This document shows, one piece after another, positions 1-7,985 of a stretch of DNA of 64,000 nucleotides. Position 1 is the stretch's first letter, and each line of letters begins with the position of its first letter. The translations under genes were made by a program, and so were the position numbers. The notes under the pieces were generated by a model. The model saw only the letters and a list, made by a program, of their open reading frames with translations, was not told the DNA's origin and made no database searches. The DNA is from Candidatus Poribacteria bacterium (lineage in GTDB: Bacteria > Poribacteria > WGA-4E > WGA-3G): contig JAAXHL010000132.1 in the NCBI GenBank assembly GCA_012270865.1, positions 62,001-126,000 of the forward strand, read 5' to 3'.

Positions 1-1003
1 GGCGGCTCAATAACCCGTGCCAGAATATTTCGCCTACCTGTTGCTCCGAAAATGGCGGCACATTGTAATCAAACGCGAGGCAGATAATTTGTCCGTCTCC
101 AAATTTCCGTTTCGCGACGTATATCTGTTCTTCTGTCCCGATCAGCGTTTCACATCCGGCTTTTGGAGCAAACTGAATACGTTCAAACACAGTACTGTTA
201 GTACCCAGTCCTTGAAAGCCGAGTTTTTCACGCACGGTGTCTGGAAGTCTATCCGTTTTCTGTAGACTTTTCAATTCAACTGGGAGAAAAGGCTCTACGA
301 AGCTGCCCCGTAGGGTACTAAGGTTGTTCCCTCCCGATAGAATGAGTGTTCCGCCGCGCTGCACCCAATCCAATAATGCTGTCTGTTGTGTTTTAGCAAT
401 ACGTCTCTCTGTCAAAACCGTCTTACGGATGACCAGCACATCAACTGCACTGTAACCTATCCAGTCCCGTGGCAATAAGGTCGAATTCTGAAGGTATTCA
501 ACGTGTACCTGCGCGCCATCAGAACCGGCTAACTGCTGTTTATCAATAAATCGTTTGAGTTTATCACCACTTTGTGCTAACACCAATACGAGATAGTCTT
601 TACGTGAAAGCGGTATAGGTAACGGTACCTCCTGTATCACACTCGGCTGTGTATTCCCCAATGTTGTGTTTTTCGAGGATATTGTCGGCACAAGTTGAAC
701 GACGAGTTGTGTCGCATTTTTCGGACAATAAACATAGAAACTTTTCTGTTTTTCCGCAGTAGTGCGGAGATGCAGCTCGGCAGCGTAACGTTCAAGATAC
801 CTATCTGAAGAAAAACTTCGGACATCCACTACCAAATCCCCGGTAAACGGTGTCGGTTGCTCCCGACCCTGAACGGTGAGTCGTAAGGGTGCCCATGTGC
901 CTGTTTTGTAACGACCATTGAACCCGAAATTCACATCTGCAGCTTCCGCTACACCGAAGGCAACGGATACCAAAAAAAATGATAGGAAAAGCACGGTTCT
1001 CAT
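1..1003 (-). CDS. secreted protein with GATase-like/DUF4350-like region, 3' end outside window
   Basis: The ORF track misses this gene because it runs off the left edge. Reading the minus strand from the ATG at 1003 gives about 334 uninterrupted residues. The start follows GAGGAACAGCA and opens with a typical signal peptide (MRTVLFLSFFLVSVAFG) that ends near residues 20-22. After a beta-rich region, residues around 190-215 read VLVIRK then LLDWVQRGGTLILSGG. This is the pattern of class-I-glutamine-amidotransferase-like domains of DUF4350/DUF4159 type, where a strand is followed by 'x-W-x-x-x-GGxLxxSGG'. Such proteins often lie next to MoxR/BatA-type genes, but the neighbourhood beyond the edge is not visible. 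Export is well supported, the domain call is tentative and the function is unknown. Confidence 0.75.
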   Translation of the reverse strand, partial: MRTVLFLSFFLVSVAFGVAEAADVNFGFNGRYKTGTWAPLRLTVQGREQPTPFTGDLVVDVRSFSSDRYLERYAAELHLRTTAEKQKSFYVYCPKNATQLVVQLVPTISSKNTTLGNTQPSVIQEVPLPIPLSRKDYLVLVLAQSGDKLKRFIDKQQLAGSDGAQVHVEYLQNSTLLPRDWIGYSAVDVLVIRKTVLTERRIAKTQQTALLDWVQRGGTLILSGGNNLSTLRGSFVEPFLPVELKSLQKTDRLPDTVREKLGFQGLGTNSTVFERIQFAPKAGCETLIGTEEQIYVAKRKFGDGQIICLAFDYNVPPFSEQQVGEIFWHGLLSR

Positions 1004-1039
1004 TGCTGTTCCTCACCCAAAAAACGATATTGTCGGTCT

Positions 1040-1888
1040 CTAAGACATAAGACGTGCCGGGTTCTGAACGAGTTTTGTCTCCACTGCGTCCTCAAAAGGA
1101 TGCGTACTAAAAACGCCGTTCCCTAACATAATCATCGATGCAACACCACCATCTGCTTCAATGTGTGCGATTGTATCTATCACCCGCGCATCGCTAAGCA
1201 ACCCGCTCTCCACCGAAAACTGTTTTGAGACGGCACAACAGGCGTTGAAGAGATCGTCACTCAGTTTCGCGTCAGTAAGTGCTTGCAGGGTGTTCAGTGC
1301 CACGTCCGCAGCACGGTTAATACGCATCGTCTGTTCTCTGTTTCCGAGTACCTCACTTGTCTGGATCGGTCCGAAGTAACGGTAATAGATAGGCTGCTCC
1401 ACAATCGGTAGCCTGTCAGCAGTTAAAGGCGACCCCTCTTTCAACTTGACGAGGCAACCGCCGTGGTATTGTGAGCAGACATCACCTAATCCCGTCCGGT
1501 TTTCAACCTCTGCGATATGCGCTATCATCGCGAGGGCTTCGTTGTCTTTATCTGCCGATAGAAGTTCGTTGAGCGCATAAGCGACCGCGAGCGATGCAGC
1601 ACCACTAAGTCCGAAACCACAACCGAGCGGCAATGGAGAGGTAAGGTCTACCTTTACGCCTGCAATACCACTATTTTGCGTGAGTCGATTAACAACAGCG
1701 CGGACCGTCGGGAAGTTGATACGTGCTCCATTAAATAACACTTCTGTCTCATGATCCTCGGAGACGGTAGCCTCTACACCTTCTGTAACCGTAAAACCCA
1801 TACCGAGCGAGTGCATACGCGCCGGATCGGTGTGCGGAATAACCTTGAAAACACACGAGATATTGCCGGGGGCATAAGCTCTCGCCAT
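1040..1888 (-). CDS. GHMP-family kinase, archaeal pantoate kinase-like
   Basis: This is a 282-residue GHMP kinase. The track start (1912) lies eight codons upstream, but the ATG at 1888 has AAAGGAAC just ahead of it and gives the family-typical opening MARAYAPGNIS, so 1888 is preferred. The ATP-binding GHMP motif is PLPLGCGFGLSGAASLAVA, near residues 85-105, followed by AEVENRTGLGDV. This 'x-GxGFG-S-x-A' plus 'TGLGDV' pattern matches the archaeal-type pantoate kinase family (PoK, COG1829). In archaea PoK phosphorylates pantoate for coenzyme A synthesis. No phosphopantothenate synthetase partner is in view, so the substrate is inferred. Homoserine or mevalonate kinase activity fits the motif less well. 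Confidence 0.7.
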   Translation of the reverse strand: MARAYAPGNISCVFKVIPHTDPARMHSLGMGFTVTEGVEATVSEDHETEVLFNGARINFPTVRAVVNRLTQNSGIAGVKVDLTSPLPLGCGFGLSGAASLAVAYALNELLSADKDNEALAMIAHIAEVENRTGLGDVCSQYHGGCLVKLKEGSPLTADRLPIVEQPIYYRYFGPIQTSEVLGNREQTMRINRAADVALNTLQALTDAKLSDDLFNACCAVSKQFSVESGLLSDARVIDTIAHIEADGGVASMIMLGNGVFSTHPFEDAVETKLVQNPARLMS

Positions 1889-1930
1889 TTCGTTCCTTTC
1901 AACAATAATCATCGAGGGACTGTAAAAAGT

Positions 1931-2039
1931 AGGACTTACGCATTCCGTCTTAAAGTCCCCCTGATAAGGGGGATTTAGGGGGTTAATTCCTACTTTTTGC
2001 GTCTAAACGTCCAATATTTTCTCAATTTGCGTAAGTCCT
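1931..2039. repeat. 109-bp element with AGGACTTACGCA terminal inverted repeats, copy 1
   Basis: It is bounded by AGGACTTACGCA on the left and TTGCGTAAGTCCT on the right, with an internal CCCCCTGATAAGGGGG palindrome. It is nearly identical to the copy at 4451 and longer in the copy at 9761. It has no coding capacity and looks like a MITE-type element. Confidence 0.85.
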
Positions 2040-2135
2040 GAAAAGTTGGCAAATTGCATAACGTCTGCTACTTCAGTTAAGTTTTAGAGACCTAAAGTTA
2101 GAAATAGGATTGACACAATAAGTCTACGGTGAGAA

Positions 2136-2717
2136 TCATGGCGTATCTGTAAATTTGACGCGTCTATAGATATGCTCCAAAGGCAGTTCGCAGCGAATAG
2201 AATCCAGAGGCAGTATATCCGCCAGCTCCTGAAATCCGATCGCTCGCCACTGCGTTCCCAAGCGAAAATGACGTTCAACGTTTACCCTATCTTGCGAAAC
2301 AAGGATATATTCTTGTAAGGACGCGATCTGTTTATAAGCCTCGAATTTCTCTCCCTTGTCATAAACCGCAGTCGAGCGGGAAAGCACCTCTACGACAACA
2401 GTCGGGTTGAGGAGCGTATCAAACACATCATCTTCAAAACGCGGTTCATCACAGACAACAGTAACATCCGGATAGAAGTAAGATATTAACGGATTTGCCT
2501 TCACGCGCATTTCACCGGTAAAGGTGAGGCACTCTCGTTCCATCAATTGGTTGTAAAGACCATTAAATATATTGCCTGTGATGAGATTATGCGCTAGGCT
2601 TGCACCGGACATCGCGAGTATCTGTCCGGCGAGGTATTCATTTTTGAAGGGTGCTTTGCGTTCCCAAGCGAGGTATTCCTCAGGTGTCAGGTGGGTTTGC
2701 ACGGCAATAGCAGTCAT
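2136..2717 (-). CDS. Uma2-family (DUF820) putative endonuclease
   Basis: This 193-residue protein matches the Uma2/DUF820 family, which has a PD-(D/E)XK restriction-endonuclease fold. Visible family marks are LTPEEYLAWE at the N-terminus, KNEYLAGQI (first acidic position), SYFYPDVTVVCDEP (catalytic Asp), NPTVVVEVLSRST (catalytic Glu) and FEAYKQIASLQEYILV. The length is normal and all core residues are present. These genes are common as scattered single copies in cyanobacteria and many uncultured bacteria, and no partner is obvious here. The cellular role is unknown; a mobile or defence-linked nuclease is an inference. It sits alone between a repeat element and a sulfatase. Confidence 0.85.
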   Translation of the reverse strand: MTAIAVQTHLTPEEYLAWERKAPFKNEYLAGQILAMSGASLAHNLITGNIFNGLYNQLMERECLTFTGEMRVKANPLISYFYPDVTVVCDEPRFEDDVFDTLLNPTVVVEVLSRSTAVYDKGEKFEAYKQIASLQEYILVSQDRVNVERHFRLGTQWRAIGFQELADILPLDSIRCELPLEHIYRRVKFTDTP

Positions 2718-2825
2718 GATATTCTCCTTAACGGACAGAAAATCTACGTCTTTTATAGTTTCAGTTGCTTGTTACATAGCATATACGAAGTCTGTTCTGA
2801 TGTCAACGTAGAAAACTGGAAAGGG

Positions 2826-4364
2826 CTAAGCATTCCCTCGAGAGGGTGCCTGTCTTGGATTGAAGGCATCTTCTCCATACACGCCATCTCCAATCTTTGC
2901 CTTTTGTCCTCTGCCGGTAACTGCGCATCTTGTGCCGTCCAAACGTGGGTCTACGTATCGTTCAAACCACGTACCCATCTGTCGCCGCATATCGCTTATC
3001 AATGCTTTCTGCGATTTATCATCTATTAGATTTTTCCGCTCTCTTGGGTCCTTCGCTAAGTCGTACAACTCGTGGGGTCCGTAAGAATAACGGTGCACAT
3101 ATTTCCACTCTTGCGTTCGGATCATACGGACAGGACCGTATTCATCAAATACAACAACCTCATCTTGAGCATCGTCTGTTTTTCTGGTAAGTGCTGGGAC
3201 GAAACTCCTACCCGGCGACATATCGTCATTCGGGTCCGGTAAACCGAGATAATCGAGAAGTGTCGGCATGAAATCGTATTGACTCACCATCGCTTCGCTG
3301 ATGCGTCCCTCTGGTATCTTACCGCGGTGGCTCATGATAAATGGCACTTTAACCGAATTCTCATACATATTCAGTGGAAATGTACCGTTACCTTTGTGCC
3401 AAAATCCGTGATGTCCACACGAATAGCCATTATCGCTACTGAAAACGATGAGCGTATTCTCGCGGATGCCTAACGCCGAAAGTCGTTCTAAAATCCTGCC
3501 AACGTTTAAATCGAGTGCTGTTATCGCCGCGAAATAACCCTTCAACGACTCGCGATTGCCCATGTGAGGGAGTGTCCCTCGTCCTGCCCACGGATGTAAT
3601 GCCTCCTGCGGACACGTCTTGAACGGGCAATCGTCATAAGAATCCACAATGTCTTGCGGATGCCCATTAAACGGTGTATGCGGGGCATTATAGTTGACAC
3701 TGAGGTAGAATGAATTTTCACTATTTGCGGAAATGAAATCCAACGCGTCATCGGTAATCACGTCAGTCAAGTAGCCGGGTTGCCTTTCTACTTGTCCATC
3801 TCGAATCATATTGGCGTTGTTGTATTTGCTTCCACCTAAAGGCATAGCGAACCAGTGGCTAAACCCGTGTTGTGGTGTTAGACTATCGCCGAGATGCCAT
3901 TTACCACTTAACCCAACAGTGTAGCCATTGTCAGCGAGTACATCGGTATAGCAAGTCAAACCTTCAAGATAACGTTCAGCATTGGGTGGCATGCTGCCGT
4001 CTCGGCAAAAATCGTGTACGCCGTGGGCAGAAGGGATGCGTCCGGTCATCAGGCTTGCACGTGCTGGAGAGCAAACGGGGGTTGTGCAGAAAAAATTGGG
4101 AAAACGTGTCCCCTCTGAAGCGAGTTGGTCGATAAAAGGGGTGCGGACTTCATCATTACCGCAACACCCCGCAGCCCAGGGGCCTTGGTCATCTGTCAAA
4201 ATAAAAATGACATTTGGCTGATTTGACATGTGATTTCCTCCTGTTTTCTCTGCACCAATAAAAACGGATGGCGTAACTGCTGCAGCAACAGTACCAGTCC
4301 CCACGTTCTTCAAAAAACGCCGGCGCGAAATATTCGGGCTTTGGTTTTTCGACGGATCTGACAT
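2826..4364 (-). CDS. Tat-exported type I sulfatase
   Basis: This is an arylsulfatase-like enzyme (alkaline phosphatase superfamily) of 512 residues. The N-terminus has a twin-arginine leader, SRRRFLKNVGTGTVAAAV, so it is probably exported folded. The metal site starts with VIFILTDDQGPW. The formylglycine signature is CSPARASLMTGR, with the modified Cys near residue 98. Other marks are GKWHLG and SSDNGYSCGHHGFWHKG. ATG 4364 is preferred over the track start 4376 because GGAGAAGTCC precedes it. A second strong site (GGAGG plus a 7-nt spacer) precedes an in-frame ATG at 4229, exactly where its tandem paralogue at 4565-5968 begins, so a shorter leaderless form is possible. The likely substrate is a sulfated glycan; the true substrate is unknown. 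Confidence 0.93.
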   Translation of the reverse strand: MSDPSKNQSPNISRRRFLKNVGTGTVAAAVTPSVFIGAEKTGGNHMSNQPNVIFILTDDQGPWAAGCCGNDEVRTPFIDQLASEGTRFPNFFCTTPVCSPARASLMTGRIPSAHGVHDFCRDGSMPPNAERYLEGLTCYTDVLADNGYTVGLSGKWHLGDSLTPQHGFSHWFAMPLGGSKYNNANMIRDGQVERQPGYLTDVITDDALDFISANSENSFYLSVNYNAPHTPFNGHPQDIVDSYDDCPFKTCPQEALHPWAGRGTLPHMGNRESLKGYFAAITALDLNVGRILERLSALGIRENTLIVFSSDNGYSCGHHGFWHKGNGTFPLNMYENSVKVPFIMSHRGKIPEGRISEAMVSQYDFMPTLLDYLGLPDPNDDMSPGRSFVPALTRKTDDAQDEVVVFDEYGPVRMIRTQEWKYVHRYSYGPHELYDLAKDPRERKNLIDDKSQKALISDMRRQMGTWFERYVDPRLDGTRCAVTGRGQKAKIGDGVYGEDAFNPRQAPSRGNA

Positions 4365-4450
4365 GGACTTCTCCATTTGATGTTACCGAATCGACACTAA
4401 ATGCGCGTATACCATTCAGCATATCTGGTTCAGATGAAGATATGTTGTCT

Positions 4451-4559
4451 AGGACTTACGCATTTCATCTTAAAGTCCCCCTGATAAGGGGGATTTAGGG
4501 GGTTAATTCCTACTTTTTGCGTCTAAATGTCCAATATTTTCTCAGTTTGCGTAAGTCCT
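4451..4559. repeat. 109-bp element with AGGACTTACGCA terminal inverted repeats, copy 2
   Basis: It has the same ends, length and internal CCCCCTGATAAGGGGG core as the copy at 1931, with a handful of substitutions. It sits in the gap between the two tandem sulfatase genes. Confidence 0.85.
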
Positions 4560-4564
4560 ATTGT

Positions 4565-5968
4565 CTATACATTTCGTCGAGGCGGAGCATATCTTGGATG
4601 GAAGGAATTTTCACCGTAATTTCCTTCTCCTAACTTTTCTGCTTGTCCGCCACCCGTAACAGAGCATCGCGCCCCATCTAATTCCGGAAGAACGTACCGT
4701 TCAAACCACGCTCCCATCTGTTGACGCATATCACCGATACGAGCATTCTGAGACTTTTCATCTATCAGATTCTTCCGTTCACCCGGATCGTTCACCAAAT
4801 CGTATAATTCATGCGGACCGTAGGGATACCTATGCACATATTTCCATTCCTGCGTCCGAATCATACGGACGGGACCGTACTCATCAAATACAACGACCTC
4901 ATCTTGAGCATCGTTTGTTTCACCGGAAAGCGCGGGAACGAAACTCCTACCCGGCGACATATCGTCGTTCGGATCCGGTAGACCGAGATAGTCAAGCAGT
5001 GTCGGCATGAAGTCGTATTGGCTCACCATCGCCTCGCTAACGCGTCCTTCCGGGATACGACCCGGATGGCTGACGATAAAGGGCACTTTAACCGAATTCT
5101 CATACATATTCAGTGGGAACGTGCCATTGCCTTTATGCCAAAATCCGTGATGTCCACACGAATAGCCGTTGTCGCTACTGAAAACCACGAGCGTATTCTC
5201 ACGGATACCGTGTTCAGCGAGCCTGTCCAATATCCGCCCGACATTTAAATCGAGTGCTGTTATCGCAGCGAAATACCCTTTCAGCGACTCACGGTTACCC
5301 ATGTGCGCCGCTGCACCCTGCACAGCCCACGGATGCAGTGCCTCTTGTGGACACGTCTTGAACGGACAATCGTCATAAGAGTCAACGATGTCTTGTGGGT
5401 GTCCTGTAAATGGCGTGTGTGGCGCGTTGTAGTTGACGCTGAGATAGAACGGCCCCTCTTTGTTCGCTGAGATGAAGTTCAACGCATCATCGGTGATGAC
5501 ATCCGTGAGATAGCCGGGTTGCATCTCTACCTGACCATCTCGGATCATATCTGCGTCATTATACTTACTGCCACCAGTGAGTAGCGCGAACCAGTGGCTG
5601 AAACCGTGTTGAGGTGTCAAGCTATCTCCGAGGTGCCATTTGCCGCTCAATCCGACGGTATAGTTATTATCGGCTAAGACATCCGTATAACACGTCAAAC
5701 CTTCAAGGTATCGTGCAGGGTTAGGCGGCATATTTCCATCTCGGATCCAGTCATGTACACCGTGTGCTGACGGGATACGTCCCGTCATGAGGCTCGCGCG
5801 TGCCGGCGAGCAGACAGGACTCGTGCAGAAGAAATTCGGAAAGCGAGTGCCTTCTGAAGCCAGTTGGTCGAGGTAGGGTGTGCGGACTTCATCGTTGCCG
5901 CAACAACCTGCAGCCCACGGTCCCTGATCGTCCGTTAAAACAAAAATAACATTGGGTCTGTTTTCCAT
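4565..5968 (-). CDS. type I sulfatase, tandem paralogue without signal peptide
   Basis: This 467-residue sulfatase is a close paralogue of the downstream gene at 2826, with nearly the same sequence from NVIFVLTDDQGPW to the C-terminus. The formylglycine motif CSPARASLMTGR, GKWHLG and DNGYSCGHHGFW are all kept. The ATG at 5968 is chosen because GGAGG lies 7 nt ahead; the track start at 5986 puts that site inside the coding region. Unlike its neighbour it has no Tat or Sec leader, so as written it is cytoplasmic. It needs a formylglycine-generating enzyme for activity, and none is in the window. The pair is a clear recent tandem duplication in which only one copy carries an export leader. Confidence 0.92.
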   Translation of the reverse strand: MENRPNVIFVLTDDQGPWAAGCCGNDEVRTPYLDQLASEGTRFPNFFCTSPVCSPARASLMTGRIPSAHGVHDWIRDGNMPPNPARYLEGLTCYTDVLADNNYTVGLSGKWHLGDSLTPQHGFSHWFALLTGGSKYNDADMIRDGQVEMQPGYLTDVITDDALNFISANKEGPFYLSVNYNAPHTPFTGHPQDIVDSYDDCPFKTCPQEALHPWAVQGAAAHMGNRESLKGYFAAITALDLNVGRILDRLAEHGIRENTLVVFSSDNGYSCGHHGFWHKGNGTFPLNMYENSVKVPFIVSHPGRIPEGRVSEAMVSQYDFMPTLLDYLGLPDPNDDMSPGRSFVPALSGETNDAQDEVVVFDEYGPVRMIRTQEWKYVHRYPYGPHELYDLVNDPGERKNLIDEKSQNARIGDMRQQMGAWFERYVLPELDGARCSVTGGGQAEKLGEGNYGENSFHPRYAPPRRNV

Positions 5969-6026
5969 AGTATTCCTCCATTCCATGGGTGAAGTTGGTG
6001 TAATAGACTATATTTTTTCTTTCTAT

Positions 6027-6644
6027 TTATTCATTGGTTGGATAACTCGCTTTTTGCAATTCTTCAAGGAGACGCACTATATCGCGATAGCATTTATCAA
6101 ATGAATCGGCTTGACGCGCTTGTTCAATATCAAAAAGTGCTGTAAGAGCGGGCTGATCGCGCGTTTCACGATAGGTTCTGCTGTCCTCCATTCGATCCCT
6201 TAACCATCCTTTGGCATCCTTAATTGCCTCCGGATTGTTCGGTGGGTGAATATTATCTCTTAACCCTCTTTGTCCACGGATAGATTCGGCTGCTGCAAGG
6301 AACCACGCCTCAAACTCGTTTTTAGCGATCACAACGGCAATAGGCAAATCACTGCGGGCTTGTGATGCACGGTGAAGTAGTGCAGGTCCCAGTTCTGCTG
6401 GACAGTCACCGTCACTATCAAGAATGATAAATATAGCACCTTGCCCACCAATTCTCTGAGCTGCTAATTCAATTTCTTGCTCAAGTTTACCTGGCTGAAC
6501 AACTTGATTCCTATGAACACGGATAGCGCGCGGTGTGTTGATCGCCAATTCTGGATAAAGTTCGGCTGCGATGCGTCGAATTAAAAGTGGAACAGCTACG
6601 ACATCACCCTGCCCCTCAACAATACAACCGATTTTGACTGTCAT
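6027..6644 (-). CDS. DUF4276-like TOPRIM-type protein, partner of ATPase
   Basis: This 205-residue protein matches DUF4276. It starts IGCIVEGQGD, giving the TOPRIM-like acidic residue in strand 1, then IFIILDSDGDCP, the DxD motif of strand 3. KNEFEAWFLAA, found in DUF4276 and RloB-like proteins, follows. TOPRIM-type folds cut nucleic acids in OLD, PARIS and related systems. Its ATG overlaps the stop of the upstream ATPase gene (TAATG), so translation is coupled and the two products probably act together. The best interpretation is the effector of a two-gene anti-phage or DNA-processing module. This is inferred from domain pairing, and the exact system is not assigned. Confidence 0.82.
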   Translation of the reverse strand: MTVKIGCIVEGQGDVVAVPLLIRRIAAELYPELAINTPRAIRVHRNQVVQPGKLEQEIELAAQRIGGQGAIFIILDSDGDCPAELGPALLHRASQARSDLPIAVVIAKNEFEAWFLAAAESIRGQRGLRDNIHPPNNPEAIKDAKGWLRDRMEDSRTYRETRDQPALTALFDIEQARQADSFDKCYRDIVRLLEELQKASYPTNE

Positions 6645-7891
6645 TAGTGCTCTTCTTTATTTTTCGCTCGGTTAGAATTCCTTTTCTCGAAATTGAACAG
6701 ACGGAGTTGTTTTGCTTTTTGAGCGGAAACGACAAATGCTGGATCTGGTTGCAATTGATCTCGACTTAAGAGCTCTCCTATTGTAAATAGTTTGTCGTGG
6801 ACCACTGATTTACTTACATCATCCACCGGAGCGATTATCGTATTTCCATCATGTGCTTCAACTGCAAGAATTGAATCCACATCCAGGTGTTTATCCTCAA
6901 GCAGGTCTGGACTGTGGGTGGTGATAATAACTTGCGCTTTATGGGCAGCATGCCGAAATTCATCAAGTAACGTTCCGACCATTGCGGGATGCATCGAGAT
7001 TTCTGGTTCTTCAATTCCGACGAGTGACACGCGTTTTTGAGTGTCGTGATTTCCCTGAAACAGTGCTACCAGAATTCCTAACAGGCGGAGAGTGCCATCA
7101 GACATATTATTTGCCAGAAATCGCCAAGGGTGTTTGTCACCTACTACATTCTGTCTGAACGCTAACGTCTCCTTGCTCCCCAACTTTTCAATTTCTACGC
7201 TATGAACACCCGGAACAATTATTGATAGGTACTCCTCAATGTCTTGCTTCACAGTGGGTGATAACTGTTTGAAAATACTTGTAAGGTTACTCCCATCACG
7301 AAGAAGCACATCTCCAGGATCCGGGTCTTGGATATCTCGAATTTTATCGGGATTGAAGCTGTAAAATCCCATCCGAAAAAAGGCATCATAGACAGGTCGA
7401 AATTCGGGCAATCCAGACGCATTTACCAAGTAGAGTCTATCCGGTGCAGCCGCCGGTGCGACTTCCGTACTCGTATCGGTTACAGTCCCACTTTCAACAC
7501 GGAAGTATGCTTCTGGCGTGAGGCACGACTTGTTTTGAATGCTACACTCTTCAGCCTGAATCTCGTAACCTCCCGATGAACGCGTCCTAATTTGGAAAGC
7601 ATAATGACCCGCAAAACCTTCTGGCAGAGTAAATTCAAGGCGGATGCTGAAATGGTTTGGGTGTCCGCGAGAGCGACGACGGACATCATTGATACCGCCA
7701 CGGTCGCGTATTGCGTGATCTAACGAGAAATTCAACGCATCCGCAACGAAGCGCAGCGCATCAAGAAAATTGCTCTTACCCGAACCGTTGCGCCCTACAA
7801 GAAACGTCAAGGGCCCCAACTGCACATCGCATGCAGCAATGCTCTTATAATTTTTCAGAATAACCCTTGTAATAAACGTTGAATCTTTCAT
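6644..7891 (-). CDS. AAA/ABC-type ATPase (RecF/OLD-like), partner of DUF4276 protein
   Basis: This 415-residue ATPase has an SMC/RecF-like nucleotide-binding fold (AAA_21 type). Walker A is LVGRNGSGKSNFLDAL near residue 32. Walker B is LVGIEEPEISMHP with the catalytic Glu pair, and the H-loop is VIITTHSPDLLE. ILKNYKSIAACDVQLG at the N-terminus is typical of ATPases in OLD, AbiL, PARIS and Septu-like systems. It has no nuclease domain of its own, which fits with the nuclease-like activity lying in the overlapping DUF4276 gene. It would sense a trigger and license the partner; this role is inferred from family knowledge. Confidence 0.88.
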   Translation of the reverse strand: MKDSTFITRVILKNYKSIAACDVQLGPLTFLVGRNGSGKSNFLDALRFVADALNFSLDHAIRDRGGINDVRRRSRGHPNHFSIRLEFTLPEGFAGHYAFQIRTRSSGGYEIQAEECSIQNKSCLTPEAYFRVESGTVTDTSTEVAPAAAPDRLYLVNASGLPEFRPVYDAFFRMGFYSFNPDKIRDIQDPDPGDVLLRDGSNLTSIFKQLSPTVKQDIEEYLSIIVPGVHSVEIEKLGSKETLAFRQNVVGDKHPWRFLANNMSDGTLRLLGILVALFQGNHDTQKRVSLVGIEEPEISMHPAMVGTLLDEFRHAAHKAQVIITTHSPDLLEDKHLDVDSILAVEAHDGNTIIAPVDDVSKSVVHDKLFTIGELLSRDQLQPDPAFVVSAQKAKQLRLFNFEKRNSNRAKNKEEH

Positions 7892-7919
7892 ATCCTTGAA
7901 CCTTAACCTTAACTCTATT

Positions 7920-7974
7920 GTAGGAGGGGTTTGTAACCCCGATTCTTCCTGTAGGAGGGGTTTGTAACCCCGAT
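7920..7974. repeat. two direct copies of a 24-bp palindromic unit
   Basis: GTAGGAGGGGTTTGTAACCCC occurs twice (7920-7943 and 7951-7974), separated by 7 nt. Each copy carries a GGGGTTTGTAACCCC hairpin. It lies between the PhyH gene and the ATPase gene. Confidence 0.8.
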
Positions 7975-7985
7975 GCCATACAATA

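Noticed and set aside
2826-5968. the two sulfatase genes as an assembly duplication
   Set aside because: They differ at many positions and only one has a Tat leader, so they are true paralogues.
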